64,000 nucleotides of DNA from Shewanella marina JCM 15074 (GCF_000614975.1 NZ_BALM01000005.1:1-64000); one strand, 5' to 3'; numbered from the stretch's first letter, positions 40,491 to 50,753 are shown. The notes: generated from the sequence alone by a model not told the origin. Numbers and translations: made by a program.

Positions 40491-41650
40491 GTGCTTCGCT
40501 CCTTCATAAACTCCATTGGTACTCCGACACTTACGGCAAATATGCGACGTTGTTGATCTGGTCGATAAATCCCTTTACCTGCTATATCACGTACTTGTTC
40601 GGCTAATTCGCTGTTTTTCCAACGTACTAATTTTCCTTGAGCACTCTGCATACTGGGATTCACTGTTGCAACACCAATAGGTTCAACAAAACCGGCGCTA
40701 TATTCAAAAATAACCATGGTTTCATTAGGTAGTACACCTGCATTTTGACCACGATCTAATGAAATACGGTCACCTTTTATTCCCATTACTTGTGCTGTGG
40801 CCGGCATTTCTTTTAGCAGGCGAGTCAACATAATGTCGAAACTACGGGAAGACATCTCATTAAGAACCGACTCAACATCTTTACCACTGGTATAGTTAAA
40901 ACCGCGGTAGTAATCACCATTAGCTATCACAGTTGTATAACTGTTCTTTTCTCTAACATCAAAGTTAGATACACGGATTTTGCCGATATTTGGATAACTC
41001 AATTTTTCACGTGTATAAGGATCTATAACACCTGTTGAGACTTCCATTGATGTTTGGAATAGTGATTGAGTTGAACCAAATAACATATCTCCTGTTTTTA
41101 ATACGTCGACTTTAATGATGTAATCTGTTGCTAGCTTACTTTTACTTGTCGCCTTATTTGCTACGCTTACAGCACCTTCATCAGCAAGGATTTCTTCCAT
41201 TGCTGAATTGACGGCCTGGGTATCACGCGTCAAAATTCGGAAACGATTAATCCCTGCAAATTGGTTTTCTAAAGTATTCTCTAGGGATTTAGTCTGAAAC
41301 TTGCCAATGCTTGAATGCATCGCATTAAAGACATCGGCAGAGCGTCCTTGCAAATTTTCACTAACATTTGTTTGCACATCGCCAAAATAGAGACGAATAG
41401 TTTTTTTTGCTAGCGGACAACGAGTATCTTTTTCTTTTGCTTCATAAGTGCAAAATTGCAGGCCTTGGGTGTTAAAATATGCAGGAACTTCAATATCACT
41501 ATTCTCAAAATCATGAGCAGATTTGCCGATGATTAGCGATGAATTCCCCGCATTACTTTCAACGCTATAAGTTTGTGAGCTTTGAGTGCTTTGACAGCCT
41601 GCTAAGACAATGCTCATTGTCACCAAACAAGCAATTTTAGATAGCTTCAT
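40472..41650 (-). CDS. CsgG/FlgT-C-like lipoprotein
   Basis: The lipobox is VLAGCQS with Cys at about residue 19. The middle part (NTLENQFAGINRFRILTRDT ... EEILADEGA ... ATDYIIKVDV) has the pattern of CsgG-family lipoproteins, which form outer-membrane channels in curli export. The C-terminal part (ISLDRGQNAGVLPNETMVIF) matches the small beta domain at the end of FlgT. A protein joining both patterns would be a good outer-membrane ring or pore. 392 residues; it starts at the stop codon of the upstream lipoprotein gene, so translation is coupled. Confidence 0.6.
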   Translation of the reverse strand: MKLSKIACLVTMSIVLAGCQSTQSSQTYSVESNAGNSSLIIGKSAHDFENSDIEVPAYFNTQGLQFCTYEAKEKDTRCPLAKKTIRLYFGDVQTNVSENLQGRSADVFNAMHSSIGKFQTKSLENTLENQFAGINRFRILTRDTQAVNSAMEEILADEGAVSVANKATSKSKLATDYIIKVDVLKTGDMLFGSTQSLFQTSMEVSTGVIDPYTREKLSYPNIGKIRVSNFDVREKNSYTTVIANGDYYRGFNYTSGKDVESVLNEMSSRSFDIMLTRLLKEMPATAQVMGIKGDRISLDRGQNAGVLPNETMVIFEYSAGFVEPIGVATVNPSMQSAQGKLVRWKNSELAEQVRDIAGKGIYRPDQQRRIFAVSVGVPMEFMKERSTWVQKG

Positions 41651-42366
41651 TATGACTTCACTTTATCTGCAACGATTTTATCTAATTCGTTAAGTTGTTT
41701 AATCGTACCTTGATCCAGAGAAATCATTGTGTTTGCATCCAAAGCTAGCATTGAGCGATTTTTAAGCTCATTGTATGCTTCTACGATTGGTACTATTTCT
41801 TTGTCTTCTGTTTCTTCTTTTGACTCGTTAGATACTGATTTGAAAAGACTATTTAATGCACCACCTGCTGCATCATATGCAATAGCTTGTGCATTATCGG
41901 CCGCAACAATTGCAATTTCAGCTGCTTGAAGTGCTAAATCACTTGCTAATTCAACGTTAGCTTCAAAAATTTCGTCAGATGCCTTTTGAAATGCTTCAAC
42001 TTGAGGTCGGATCTTTTTATCTTCTGGCTTATTTGAATCAAAATCGTTCATTGCCTTGACGAGTTCTTCATCAGACTTATCCGCATTAATTGCTAAGAAA
42101 CCTGCAACATCAGCGTGTTTCGCAGATAATGTTGAATAGTTATTAGCGACCGTACATTGACGCTCTTGGATTTCCACCATGATTTTAGAGACTTTATCTA
42201 CGGCATATGCCACAGGTGTGTACTTATCACCAAGGTCAATACATTTTTGTGCGATTTCTGTTTGCATTTGTTTGCGATCAACTGTAGAAGATTCCACTCC
42301 TGAAATAGAAGAACAACCAGATACGGCAGAAATGATTAGGCCTGCTAAAATAGACTTTTTAAACAT
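41650..42366 (-). CDS. Lipoprotein of unknown function
   Basis: The 238-residue product has a lipoprotein signal with SAVSGCSS (Cys at about residue 18). The mature part is largely helical (LASDLALQAAEIAIVAADNA QAIAYDAA), with an acidic Ser/Lys/Glu linker (NESKEETEDKEIV). No family recognised. It shares its stop region with the start of the CsgG-like gene, and follows the frameshifted LPP20-like gene by one base. It is likely a component of the same outer-membrane complex. Confidence 0.65.
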   Translation of the reverse strand: MFKKSILAGLIISAVSGCSSISGVESSTVDRKQMQTEIAQKCIDLGDKYTPVAYAVDKVSKIMVEIQERQCTVANNYSTLSAKHADVAGFLAINADKSDEELVKAMNDFDSNKPEDKKIRPQVEAFQKASDEIFEANVELASDLALQAAEIAIVAADNAQAIAYDAAGGALNSLFKSVSNESKEETEDKEIVPIVEAYNELKNRSMLALDANTMISLDQGTIKQLNELDKIVADKVKS

Positions 42367-42367
42367 G

Positions 42368-43266
42368 TTACTTTCCTTTATTTAATAACATATGAATTGA
42401 TTTATTACTAACACTTGTAATAAGTTGTTGCTTGGCTAGTTCAGTAGCTAGTTCAATACTGATTGGTGAAGTTCCAATTTCTTTAAATATTTTTTGTTCG
42501 ACAATAACTGTTGGGTTATTTTTTTCAAAAAACTGTAGCCATAATATTTGTTCTGCAATAAATTGGTTGTTTTGCTTACCATTCCTAACCTGAGTTTTAT
42601 ATAAAGCAATAAATCTGAGTCACCTGATATTCTTAATCTATTGCTAATAATAGACCTGAGATGAGACGAAAGTGAGTCTTGTCCTGATTTTATTGAAATA
42701 GATAAACCTTGTTCTTGTGAATTAAATTCGCGTTCTAGACGTAATTGTTCGATATCAATTTTATTGTTATATCCTGCCTTTATGGCTGACAAGGTCATGA
42801 TATAATTTTTAGTTGTTACTAACTGCTCACCAATCTTAGACAGGCGCTTAATTGATTGCCAACCATACGTTTTAGTATTGAGTTCATCATGAGTCAAAAT
42901 ATGATTATGGTTAATATTCTTTATTAGTAATTTAGCCCACTGGTGACTATCAATCTTAAATATATATTTACAAATATGATCTTTGCAGCTGTAGCTATCA
43001 ACCATCATACCAATTACTTCAATAGGTAAAGTCGTTACTTTAGAATCAGATGAATAATCTGATAAACTAATACTATTACTCTTAGTTTGGATATTTTTCT
43101 CTGTTACTTGAATTTTACTCGTCAACTGTAGCGCAAGTTGCTTTTTGGCATCTAAAGCAGCTGTTTTTTGTTCTTCGCCATAACCCGTTACAAAAATATA
43201 ATTATCTTTGGTCTCTGCAAATACGGTTGTAGTTATTAATATTGAAAGAAATATGATTACTTTCAT
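42368..43266 (-). CDS. LPP20-like exported protein, one apparent frameshift
   Basis: First gene of the eight-gene operon. Signal peptide MKVIIFLSILITTTVFA, then YIFVTGYGEEQKTAALDAKK, typical of LPP20-type domains. The frame breaks at an A run (42595-42598); adding one A gives a C-terminus reading KTQVRNGKQNNQFIAEQILW and ending LLNKGK with the stop at 42368, two bases before the next gene. The repaired length of about 300 residues and perfect fit to the neighbour support an undercall instead of a true truncation. Confidence 0.65.
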
Positions 43267-44162
43267 TTTTGAGAAAATACCAATTAATTTGTTTTTTGAA
43301 AGGTACTGAATTTTTATAATAAATACAATATATGCAGTAGGACGTGAGATTCATTACAAATGCATTTTTCATTCAATTTTTATGCATAGTGGTAAATAGT
43401 TATTTAAGAAGTGGTAAATTAAGCGTTGAAGATAAAGCGTGTCTATGGGCGTTGCGTTGTATTAAAGTAAAGCCTTATGTTAAAATTTGTTTTAATGGTT
43501 GTTTATAGACTTGAATAATTAGTTGAAACATTAATTATTCTGTTTTTGTTAATTATGAAATAAATCACGCTAAATAATGAAGTTTAACGCTGTAATTGCT
43601 TGTGATGCATTTGATTATTATGGTTTTTGACGGTTATTACTTCTAATTAATTGTACCCTTAATTTGAAGTAAGTATTTAAGTGTATTTAAATTAATATGC
43701 AAATAATTATTTTACAATATAAGTTGATTGCTTAATGACCTTGAAATGTTCAAAGTTCTAGTTATTTAAAATTAAGATTTTCATTTGTTATTTTTACAAA
43801 ATTAATATTTTAAATATTTAATTTTACAAGTTGGATATTTGTTATGGGTAAAGTGATGTGTTTAAATTATTTTGTGAACTGCATACATTACAAAAAATTA
43901 ATCAAGCAACGGGTAAAAAATGGGTATAGTGTAAATACGTTAGCGATGGATATAACTCTATAACTAGCAGGAGATGATGTTCCTCCTTTAACTGCCTTTC
44001 TGACTAGCTTTTAACTATCTCTAAGGATGATGACGTCTAACAACAGTCGGCTTTGAATAGCTGTGGATTGCTCTACTTTTGTGGAGTGAGTTGTTAGTGC
44101 TGCTTATTCATTCTATTCCTTGCCTTGTTTTAATGTTTATTGGTTACATATAAGGCAAAATA
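43267..44162. other. Divergent promoter region, 0.9 kb, AT-rich
   Basis: No gene is visible. The left side must hold the promoter of the lipoprotein operon and the right side that of the NifU-like gene. Bases 43960-44160 contain several inverted repeats and may form a structured leader. Confidence 0.6.
43960..44160 (+). ncRNA. Possible structured 5' leader of the NifU-like gene
   Basis: An 8-base helix (CTAACAAC at 44037-44044 with GTTGTTAG at 44090-44097) encloses a second hairpin, CTCTAC-TTTT-GTGGAG at 44071-44086. A further short hairpin, AGGA/TCCT, starts near 43971. The nested pairing is compatible with a cis-regulatory RNA. I do not match it to a known riboswitch class. Confidence 0.35.
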
Positions 44163-44855
44163 ATGCAATATTCCGCTGAAATCCAATCTATGTGTGCCGT
44201 TGCACGTGGTCCACAACATCAATCTGCTCCCATTCCTGTTGAAGGACGTTGGGTCAGTCCAAAAGAGGTTATTGCTATCTCGGGTTTGAGTCATGGTGTC
44301 GGTACTTGTGCACCTCAACAAGGTGCAGCCAAACTCACACTTAATGTCAAAAATGGCATTATTGAAGAAGCACTGATTGAAACAATTGGTTGTTCTGGTA
44401 TGACCCATTCAGCGGCAATGGCTGCTGAGATTATTACCGGTAAAACTATTCTTGAAGCATTAAATACCGACCTTGTTTGCGATGCGATTAACGTCGCGAT
44501 GCGGGAAATCTTTCTGCAATTTGTTTATGGCCGTACCCAAACTGCATTCTCATTAGATGGTTTGCCTATTGGCGCGGGTTTAGAAGATTTAGGTAAAGGT
44601 CTGCGTAGTCAAGTTGGTACCCATTACGGCACTCTTGCGAAAGGAGCTCGTTATATGGAGATGGCCGAAGGTTATATTACAAAAATGGCATTAGATGAGA
44701 ATAATGAAATCATTGGCTATCGATTCGTCAATGTAGGCAAAATGATGGCGGCTATTAGTAAGGGGGTTGCAGCGCAAACCGCCATGGAGCAAGCCACTGG
44801 TGAATATGGACGTTTTGATGAAGCTGTACGGTTAATTGATCCACGTCAAGAGTAA
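44163..44855 (+). CDS. NifU-like iron-sulfur scaffold-type protein (partner of GGGtGRT protein)
   Basis: The 230-residue protein has the NifU/IscU-type pattern of three conserved Cys: GVGTCAPQQG (about 60), ETIGCSGMTHSAAMAAE (about 79) and DLVCDAINVAM (about 104). IscU proteins hold a nascent Fe-S cluster on three such Cys. The spacing differs from IscU, so its client and chemistry are unknown. It is followed 53 bases later by a GGGtGRT-family protein, a pairing seen in many bacteria. Cytosolic, no signal peptide. Ribosome site AAGG lies upstream of the ATG. Confidence 0.75.
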   Translation: MQYSAEIQSMCAVARGPQHQSAPIPVEGRWVSPKEVIAISGLSHGVGTCAPQQGAAKLTLNVKNGIIEEALIETIGCSGMTHSAAMAAEIITGKTILEALNTDLVCDAINVAMREIFLQFVYGRTQTAFSLDGLPIGAGLEDLGKGLRSQVGTHYGTLAKGARYMEMAEGYITKMALDENNEIIGYRFVNVGKMMAAISKGVAAQTAMEQATGEYGRFDEAVRLIDPRQE

Positions 44856-44908
44856 TTGCAGGCGATTCTATTTATCCGTCAATTATCCAACTTACTAAGA
44901 GTATTATC

Positions 44909-45910
44909 ATGATTTCATTATTTGAAGGTTTCGATCGCCGTATAGAACAAATCCGCCCTATTCTTGCTCGATATGGTTTTAATTCGTTAGAGGAAGCAAG
45001 GCAATACGGTGAGCAAAAAGGCGTTTATGCTTACGATATTATTAAAGAAACACAAGCCATTGCATTTGAAAATGCATCGTGGGCATATGTGCTGGGCGCG
45101 GCTATCGCACTTAAACAAAATGCTGCTAATGCGGCCCAAGCTGCCGAGTATATTGGTCAAGGGCTACAGGCATTTTGCATTCCAGGTTCAGTTGCAGATC
45201 AACGCAAGGTCGGACTCGGTCATGGTCGACTTGGTGCCAGTTTATTAACCAATGACACTCAATGCTTTTGTTTTCTTGCTGGGCATGAATCTTATGCTGC
45301 AGCCGAAGGTGCGATTAAAATCGCGTTAAATGCTAATAAAGTAAGACAACAGCCATTACGGGTTATTTTAAATGGTTTAGGAAAAGATGCGGCTTACTTA
45401 ATTGCTCGTATTAATGGTTTTAACTATATCAATACCTTATTTGATCACCAAACTGGCGAATTAACGGTTATTGATGAGCGCCGATTTTCTAAAGGTGCTC
45501 GTGGAGAAATAAATTGCTATGGCGCTGATGATGTCAATGAAGGCGTTGCAATTATGCATAGAGAAAATGTCGATATTTCAATCACGGGTAATTCTACTAA
45601 CCCTACCCGTTTTCAACATCCTGTTGCTGGTACTTATAAAAAAGAACGTCTTGAAGCAGGTTTAGCTTATTTTTCAGTGGCATCAGGTGGTGGCACTGGC
45701 CGTACTTTGCATCCAGATAACGTTGCTGCGGGTCCAGCTTCTTATGGCTTAACTGATACCATGGGGCGTATGCATTGTGATGCACAATTTGCAGGTTCTT
45801 CTTCTGTACCTGCACATGTTGAAATGATGGGACTTATTGGTATGGGCAATAACCCAATGGTGGGTGCAACTGTTGCGGTAGCAGTGGCAATTGAGCAAGC
45901 ATTAAGCTAG
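44909..45910 (+). CDS. GGGtGRT family protein
   Basis: The 333-residue protein contains the signature SVASGGGTGRTLHPDNVAAG (about residues 250-269) that names this family. Other conserved parts are GLGHGRLGASLLTNDT and SITGNSTNPTRFQHPVAG. The biochemical role is not established. The constant coupling to an iron-sulfur scaffold-like protein suggests a metal or cluster function. It lies directly downstream of its partner and a possible long hairpin (45937-45994) follows the stop. Confidence 0.85.
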   Translation: MISLFEGFDRRIEQIRPILARYGFNSLEEARQYGEQKGVYAYDIIKETQAIAFENASWAYVLGAAIALKQNAANAAQAAEYIGQGLQAFCIPGSVADQRKVGLGHGRLGASLLTNDTQCFCFLAGHESYAAAEGAIKIALNANKVRQQPLRVILNGLGKDAAYLIARINGFNYINTLFDHQTGELTVIDERRFSKGARGEINCYGADDVNEGVAIMHRENVDISITGNSTNPTRFQHPVAGTYKKERLEAGLAYFSVASGGGTGRTLHPDNVAAGPASYGLTDTMGRMHCDAQFAGSSSVPAHVEMMGLIGMGNNPMVGATVAVAVAIEQALS

Positions 45911-46030
45911 TCACTTATGTGTTACGATGAATAGATGAGAGTTATCTTTTATTTGATGTTGATTTAGGCATTCAAAATCAATGGGATAACTCTCTACATT
46001 GCTCTTTAGACAGGATAAAGACTGAATAGA

Positions 46031-46279
46031 TTAATGTGCCCGTTTAGGCCCATTACGGACGATATCTTTGCCGTTATCAAACACGTCTTGTGTTACCCAA
46101 CGACCAAGCAATAACTGGTGTTTATCATCAAGCACAGCAACAAAAGGTTTGCCGTTACTGTTGTTAGTTGCCAGTGCAATACCTGCTACATTCTGCAAGC
46201 CTAAGCCACCTTTCTCAACCAATAGCAAAAAAGCTTCAAGCTCTTCTAGTGTATCGATAATATCGTTATCGTTAATCAT
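46031..46279 (-). CDS. Small conserved-looking hypothetical protein
   Basis: 82 residues, acidic N-terminal helix (DNDIIDTLEELEAFLLLVEKG) and a beta-rich end (PFVAVLDDKHQLLLGRWVTQ). No signal peptide. I do not recognise the family. The reading frame has good codon use and is convergent with the GGGtGRT gene, which supports a real gene. Confidence 0.55.
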   Translation of the reverse strand: MINDNDIIDTLEELEAFLLLVEKGGLGLQNVAGIALATNNSNGKPFVAVLDDKHQLLLGRWVTQDVFDNGKDIVRNGPKRAH

Positions 46280-46641
46280 TGTGTTTACTCTGTTACTACT
46301 AAAAAGAGACTAGCATAGCAGTTATCAAGTTTGGCATAAATAATTAGTTGGACTTGATTATGATTGATTTCGTCATTGCTTTAGTCATTTTAAAATAAGT
46401 GTTAAATATTTTAGTAAAAACGATTAATAAGAGCTGTTGTAATTAATATTATTAAAGTGTGACCCTGCTCTGATCCGTTTATATGTAAGATTCTTATACT
46501 GGTCGTATAAAAAAACAGCATGTAAATCTAATCTGCCCACAAATCGTTTTTTTTTGTATAGAATATGCGCCCCTATCGCTCTTTATTGGAAATATATTCT
46601 GTCAGATTGGTTGATTACTGCATTTTGTAGTAAGGATCTAG
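46280..46641. other. Promoter region of the purine permease
   Basis: About 360 bases without a gene. No PurR box or purine riboswitch could be recognised. An AT-rich stretch near 46500-46570 could hold the promoter. Confidence 0.5.
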
Positions 46642-48036
46642 ATGGAAGGACCATTTATGAATACATCAAGTAACGATAATAATTCACCTGAAAGTGAGTT
46701 ATTAACGACTCCCGCGGCTTCACCTGCTCAGTCAGGATTACTTAATCGATATTTTAAGCTTTCTGCTCACAATACTAATGTACCAACTGAAGTCATTGCT
46801 GGTATCACTACCTTTATGACCATGGTATATATTGTGTTTGTTAACCCACAAATCCTCTCTGCTGCAGGCATGGATGCTCAGGCTGTATTTGTTGTGACCT
46901 GCTTAATTAGTGCAGTGGGTTGTATCGGTATGGGGTTAATCGCTAATTTACCTATCGCACTGGCTCCTGCTATGGGCTTAAATGCATTTTTTGCATATTC
47001 AGTTGTGGTGGGTATGGGTACCGATTGGCAAACTGCAATGGGCACTATTTTCTGGGGCGCAGTTTGTTTTGCTATCGTCTCTGCTGTAGGTATTCGTTCA
47101 TGGATCCTAACTAATATTCCGCAATGTCTCCGTATTGGTATTCCAAGTGGTATTGGTTTATTAATTGCGCTTGTGGGTTTAACTAACGCTGGCGTGGTTG
47201 TTGCCAGCCCTGCAACTATGATTACTGTCGGTAATTTAACCTCATTGCCTTGTGTATTAGGTGCTTTAGGTTTCTTTATTGTGATGATCTTATCATCACG
47301 CGGTATTCATGCCGCGGTGTTAATCTCTGTGGTTGTAGTGACTGCGATTGCGGCCTTAATGGGCGCTATTGAATATAAAGGCATTGTTTCTATGCCGCCT
47401 GATATTAGCAATACATTTGGTCAGCTTAACTTAATGGGCTCATTAGATGTGGCTTTTGCCGGTATCATTTTCTCTTTTGCTTTAGTTAGCATGTTTGACA
47501 GTTCAGGCACCATGATTGCGGTAACAGAAAAATGCGGTATTACCGATAAAAATGGCCGTTTCCCTCGCATGAAAAAAGCATTAATGGCTGACTCGGTGAC
47601 TTCTGTTGCTGGGGCTTATATGGGCACCTCTACCGTTACGGCATTTATTGAAAGTTCATCAGGTGTTGCTGTTGGTGGCCGTACTGGTTTAACTGCAATT
47701 GTGACGGGTTTACTGTTCTTAGTGGTTATTTTCTTCTCTCCACTAGCTGGCATGGTGCCAGGTTATGCGGTATCTGGCGCACTTATTTATGTGGGTATTT
47801 TAATGTGCTCTGACTTAGCCAAGGTTAAGTGGGGTGACATGACTGAAGCTGCTCCTGCATTTATTACTACAATTATGATGCCTTTTAGCTTCTCTATTAC
47901 TGAAGGTATTGCGACGGGTTTTATTACTTACTGTGTCATGAAGGCTGGTACTGGCAGATGGCGTGAAATCCACCCTTGCGTGTTGGTTGTTGCGGCTTTA
48001 TTTATTATTAAGTTTGTCTTTGTAGACGCACATTAA
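46642..48036 (+). CDS. NCS2-family purine permease (adenine/guanine/hypoxanthine type)
   Basis: The 464-residue membrane protein has the NCS2 AzgA/PbuG-type marks: EVIAGITTFMTMVYIVFVNP near residue 52, ALAPAMGLNAFFAYSVV near 108, and VSMFDSSGTMIAVTEKCGI near 280, then TSTVTAFIESSSGVAVGGRTG. It should import purine bases with protons. About 12 membrane segments are visible. Two in-frame ATG codons (46642 and 46657) both have AAGGA upstream; the second start is as likely. A good terminator follows, so it is monocistronic. The exact base carried cannot be told. Confidence 0.85.
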   Translation: MEGPFMNTSSNDNNSPESELLTTPAASPAQSGLLNRYFKLSAHNTNVPTEVIAGITTFMTMVYIVFVNPQILSAAGMDAQAVFVVTCLISAVGCIGMGLIANLPIALAPAMGLNAFFAYSVVVGMGTDWQTAMGTIFWGAVCFAIVSAVGIRSWILTNIPQCLRIGIPSGIGLLIALVGLTNAGVVVASPATMITVGNLTSLPCVLGALGFFIVMILSSRGIHAAVLISVVVVTAIAALMGAIEYKGIVSMPPDISNTFGQLNLMGSLDVAFAGIIFSFALVSMFDSSGTMIAVTEKCGITDKNGRFPRMKKALMADSVTSVAGAYMGTSTVTAFIESSSGVAVGGRTGLTAIVTGLLFLVVIFFSPLAGMVPGYAVSGALIYVGILMCSDLAKVKWGDMTEAAPAFITTIMMPFSFSITEGIATGFITYCVMKAGTGRWREIHPCVLVVAALFIIKFVFVDAH

Positions 48037-48058
48037 TTTACGTAGTTAACTTAATATT

Positions 48059-48088
48059 TAAGGGTGCTTTTAAGGCACCCTTTTTATT
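48059..48088 (+). terminator. Terminator after the purine permease gene
   Basis: AAGGGTGC and GCACCCTT form an 8-base stem around TTTTAAG, followed by a T run. Rho-independent terminator. Confidence 0.85.
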
Positions 48089-48140
48089 TGTCATAAAGTA
48101 GAAATTGTCAGCGCTAAGCGGTTATTAATTGCTTAAACAG

Positions 48141-48518
48141 TTATGATTGCTTAGGCCAAATATAGGCTTCAATTTGGCATTCAATGATCTTCTCTTGATC
48201 TGTCACAATAGCAATTTTTTCATATAATATTTCAACAGGATTCTCAGTAGATTCAGCAATTAGTCGTTGTTTCAAACTGTCTAAGCAAGTCTGCTCTGCC
48301 TCGGTTATATTCTCATAATCTTCTCTATTGACTTGTTTGCTGACTGACTTTTTAACCCCTCCAGTAATTAACATTTTAGTGTCGGTATAGATCCCCTTAC
48401 CCGCATTGATACTTTTTTGTATGCCATCTTCAGGTAATACTTGCATTTTTACGCAAGCAGATAGTGCTAATGATAATGATGTGATACAGCCAAGTTTAAT
48501 GAGAGTATTTAATGTCAT
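48141..48518 (-). CDS. Small lipoprotein
   Basis: 125 residues with lipobox LALSACVK (Cys at about 22) and no Asp at position +2. The mature protein has one further Cys pair (EQTCLDS, IIECQIE) and no motif I know. Probably an outer-membrane lipoprotein. It is convergent with the purine permease gene and has its own transcript. Confidence 0.65.
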   Translation of the reverse strand: MTLNTLIKLGCITSLSLALSACVKMQVLPEDGIQKSINAGKGIYTDTKMLITGGVKKSVSKQVNREDYENITEAEQTCLDSLKQRLIAESTENPVEILYEKIAIVTDQEKIIECQIEAYIWPKQS

Positions 48519-48886
48519 TATTGAATTACCTTGATGATTTTTGTCTATTTATGTTCAACCTAGCACGCAATTGACTGTATTAATAGTTGCTAATTAATTG
48601 ATTTGATTAATTGGTAAATCACCATAAATCGCTGGTTTAATATTCGTTTTAGTTATGAGTTCCAGTTTTTAAGTTCTATTGTACGTTTTCTGTATGAAAC
48701 AATCGCTATGTTGAACACAGAGCTAGATTTGAAGATTACGGTTTGTTTGAAACAACAATTGTTGCCATGTTTTTGGACGTTGCCGGTTTGCGTTGAACTC
48801 ATTTATTAGTTACCAATTAAAGGTTAATAAGATGCGCCGAGGTGATGTTTGTTTGACCCCAGCGTGATAATAACTGGGGAGAAATA
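48519..48886. other. Gap between divergent lipoprotein and lipase genes
   Basis: No gene or clear regulatory site recognised in about 370 bases. It must hold the two divergent promoters. Confidence 0.5.
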
Positions 48887-49800
48887 ATGAAAAAAATCAT
48901 ATCAATTACACTGTTTTGTGTGCTTACAATTTTTATCTCGTTCAATAGCTATGCCGCTTCAACCAAATATCCAGTTGTGTTGGTTCATGGGTTGTTTGGT
49001 TTTGATGACATTTTTGGCATCGATTACTTCTATGGTGTACCGCAAGCAATGCGTAGACAAGGTGTTGATGTTTACATTGCCCAAGTTTCGCCTGCTAATT
49101 CGACTGAAGTAAGAGGCGAACAACTACGAACCTATGTTCAAGCCGTATTAGCCATACCGGGGCTGCAAAGGTTAATCTAATTGGTCATAGTCATGGCGCT
49201 CCTACCAGTCGATATGTGGCCAGCGTGAGTCCTGAAATGGTGGCATCAGTGACCTCTGTTGGTGGTGTAAATCGAGGCAGTGAGTTTGCTGATTTCGTAC
49301 GAGGTGCTGTTCCTTCTGGTAGCTTTTCTGAGTGGCTAGTGACTCAAGGATTCAATACCCTTTCAAGAATTATTAGCGGTGTTTCTGGCGATCAGCTTCC
49401 TGCAAATAGTTTGGCAGCGTTAGAATCACTCACGACGGCTAAAACCACCCTATTCAATCAAACATATCCTGAAGGCTTAGCTGATACAGCTTGTGGAGAT
49501 AGACCGCCACTGGCTGAGAATGGTGTTTATTATTACTCTTGGTCAGGTACTGGGCAGCTAACTAATATGTTTGATATTAGTGATTATCCGCTTAGTTTAA
49601 CGGGCTTGGTATTCAATGATAATAATGATGGTTTAGTGTCGCGTTGTAGCAGCCATTTGGGACGTGTGATTAAAGATAATTACAATATGAACCACCTAGA
49701 TGAAGTTAACCAAACTGTTGGTATCGTTAGCTGGTTTGAAACTAATCCGATAACTGTATATCGTAGACATATTAATCGATTAAGTCGCCAAGGTTTGTAG
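48887..49800 (+). CDS. Secreted triacylglycerol lipase (family I), one apparent frameshift
   Basis: The protein begins with a signal peptide (ISITLFCVLTIFISFNSYA). PVVLVHGLFGFDDIFG is the oxyanion-hole region of family I lipases. A missing base near 49155 splits it; restoring one base gives VLAITGAAKVNLIGHSHGAP with the catalytic Ser in GHSHG (about residue 101). Asp in NDNNDGLVS and His in YNMNHLDEVN complete the triad. The repaired length is about 304 residues, normal for the Pseudomonas LipA group, which is folded in the periplasm by a foldase and exported by type II secretion. The foldase gene follows 9 bases later. Confidence 0.85.
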
Positions 49801-49808
49801 AGGTTAAT

Positions 49809-50750
49809 GTGATAGATAAAATTAAATATTATCTCAAGTGGTTTTTTGTTTATGTAGCTGCTGCGTTTTCATTGTTGATGTTTTTTTTGATCGAAGAGCA
49901 AGTTTTGCTGTCGAAAACAGACTCAAAGACTAAAACGATGATAATCACTAACGGATTACCTGGACTATCTCAAAAGGTTCAGGCTCAGAGCATGGAGGAT
50001 ACAAGAGTAGAACCATTTTCAGCTTTGCAGTTGAATACGCAGTTAAAGTGGAAGTTTGAAGATATTATTTTTATTTATCAAAAAGATGACAATAATCTAA
50101 CGATTCATCAGTTACTACTGCTGTTAGCACAGTCATTACAGCTATCAACCGTTGATAGGGATTATCTTTTTGAGTTATTTTCACGCTACAAAGCTTACAA
50201 AATGGCTCTTGTTCCTATCAAACATCATGCAATAGCAACCAAGGTGTCTAATCTTGATGAAACGATTGCAAGGCTTGAAAACCTGCAACAACTGCAATAT
50301 GAGTTCTTTTCAATTGATGAGATTAACGGTCTGTTTGGCGATGATAATCGTTATGATCAACAAGCGATTGCTCGAATGCAGATTATGCGAGATACCAGTT
50401 TATCTGCTCAGGCTAAATCTGATTTACTTAAGCATCAAATCAGTCAAATGGATGCCGCAGATATTGCAGTTTTACAGCCAAGTTTGGCGGCATCAACCAT
50501 TAATACTGCTTTGCAGCATACAGCGATAAATAGTATTGATGCGTTAGTGACTGACCAAGTGATAAAAGAAAGAGCTGAAGCATTTAAGCAAGACAATCAA
50601 CAGTGGCTTGAACGCGTTAATGCTGTAACGCAAATGAATTTAGATATGCCATATGCACAGTTAGAGCAGTATGTAGAGCAACATTTTAGTGCTGCTGAGC
50701 AAAAAAGATTACAGGTTTATATTAATAATCCGCAGCTCTATAAAGGTTGA
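49809..50750 (+). CDS. Lipase-specific foldase (lipase chaperone)
   Basis: 313 residues with an N-terminal membrane anchor (WFFVYVAAAFSLLMFFLI) and a long helical periplasmic part. Family marks include FSRYKAYKMAL (the Lif motif R-x-x-Y) near residue 138 and the helical tail EQYVEQHFSAAEQKRL. Such proteins hold and fold the cognate lipase in the periplasm. The start is GTG. Position directly behind the lipase gene makes the assignment firm. A terminator hairpin follows. Confidence 0.85.
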   Translation: MIDKIKYYLKWFFVYVAAAFSLLMFFLIEEQVLLSKTDSKTKTMIITNGLPGLSQKVQAQSMEDTRVEPFSALQLNTQLKWKFEDIIFIYQKDDNNLTIHQLLLLLAQSLQLSTVDRDYLFELFSRYKAYKMALVPIKHHAIATKVSNLDETIARLENLQQLQYEFFSIDEINGLFGDDNRYDQQAIARMQIMRDTSLSAQAKSDLLKHQISQMDAADIAVLQPSLAASTINTALQHTAINSIDALVTDQVIKERAEAFKQDNQQWLERVNAVTQMNLDMPYAQLEQYVEQHFSAAEQKRLQVYINNPQLYKG

Positions 50751-50753
50751 TGT

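Noticed and set aside
46280..46641. Purine riboswitch or PurR operator before the purine permease
   Set aside because: No conserved riboswitch core or ACGCAAACGTTTGCGT-like site could be seen.
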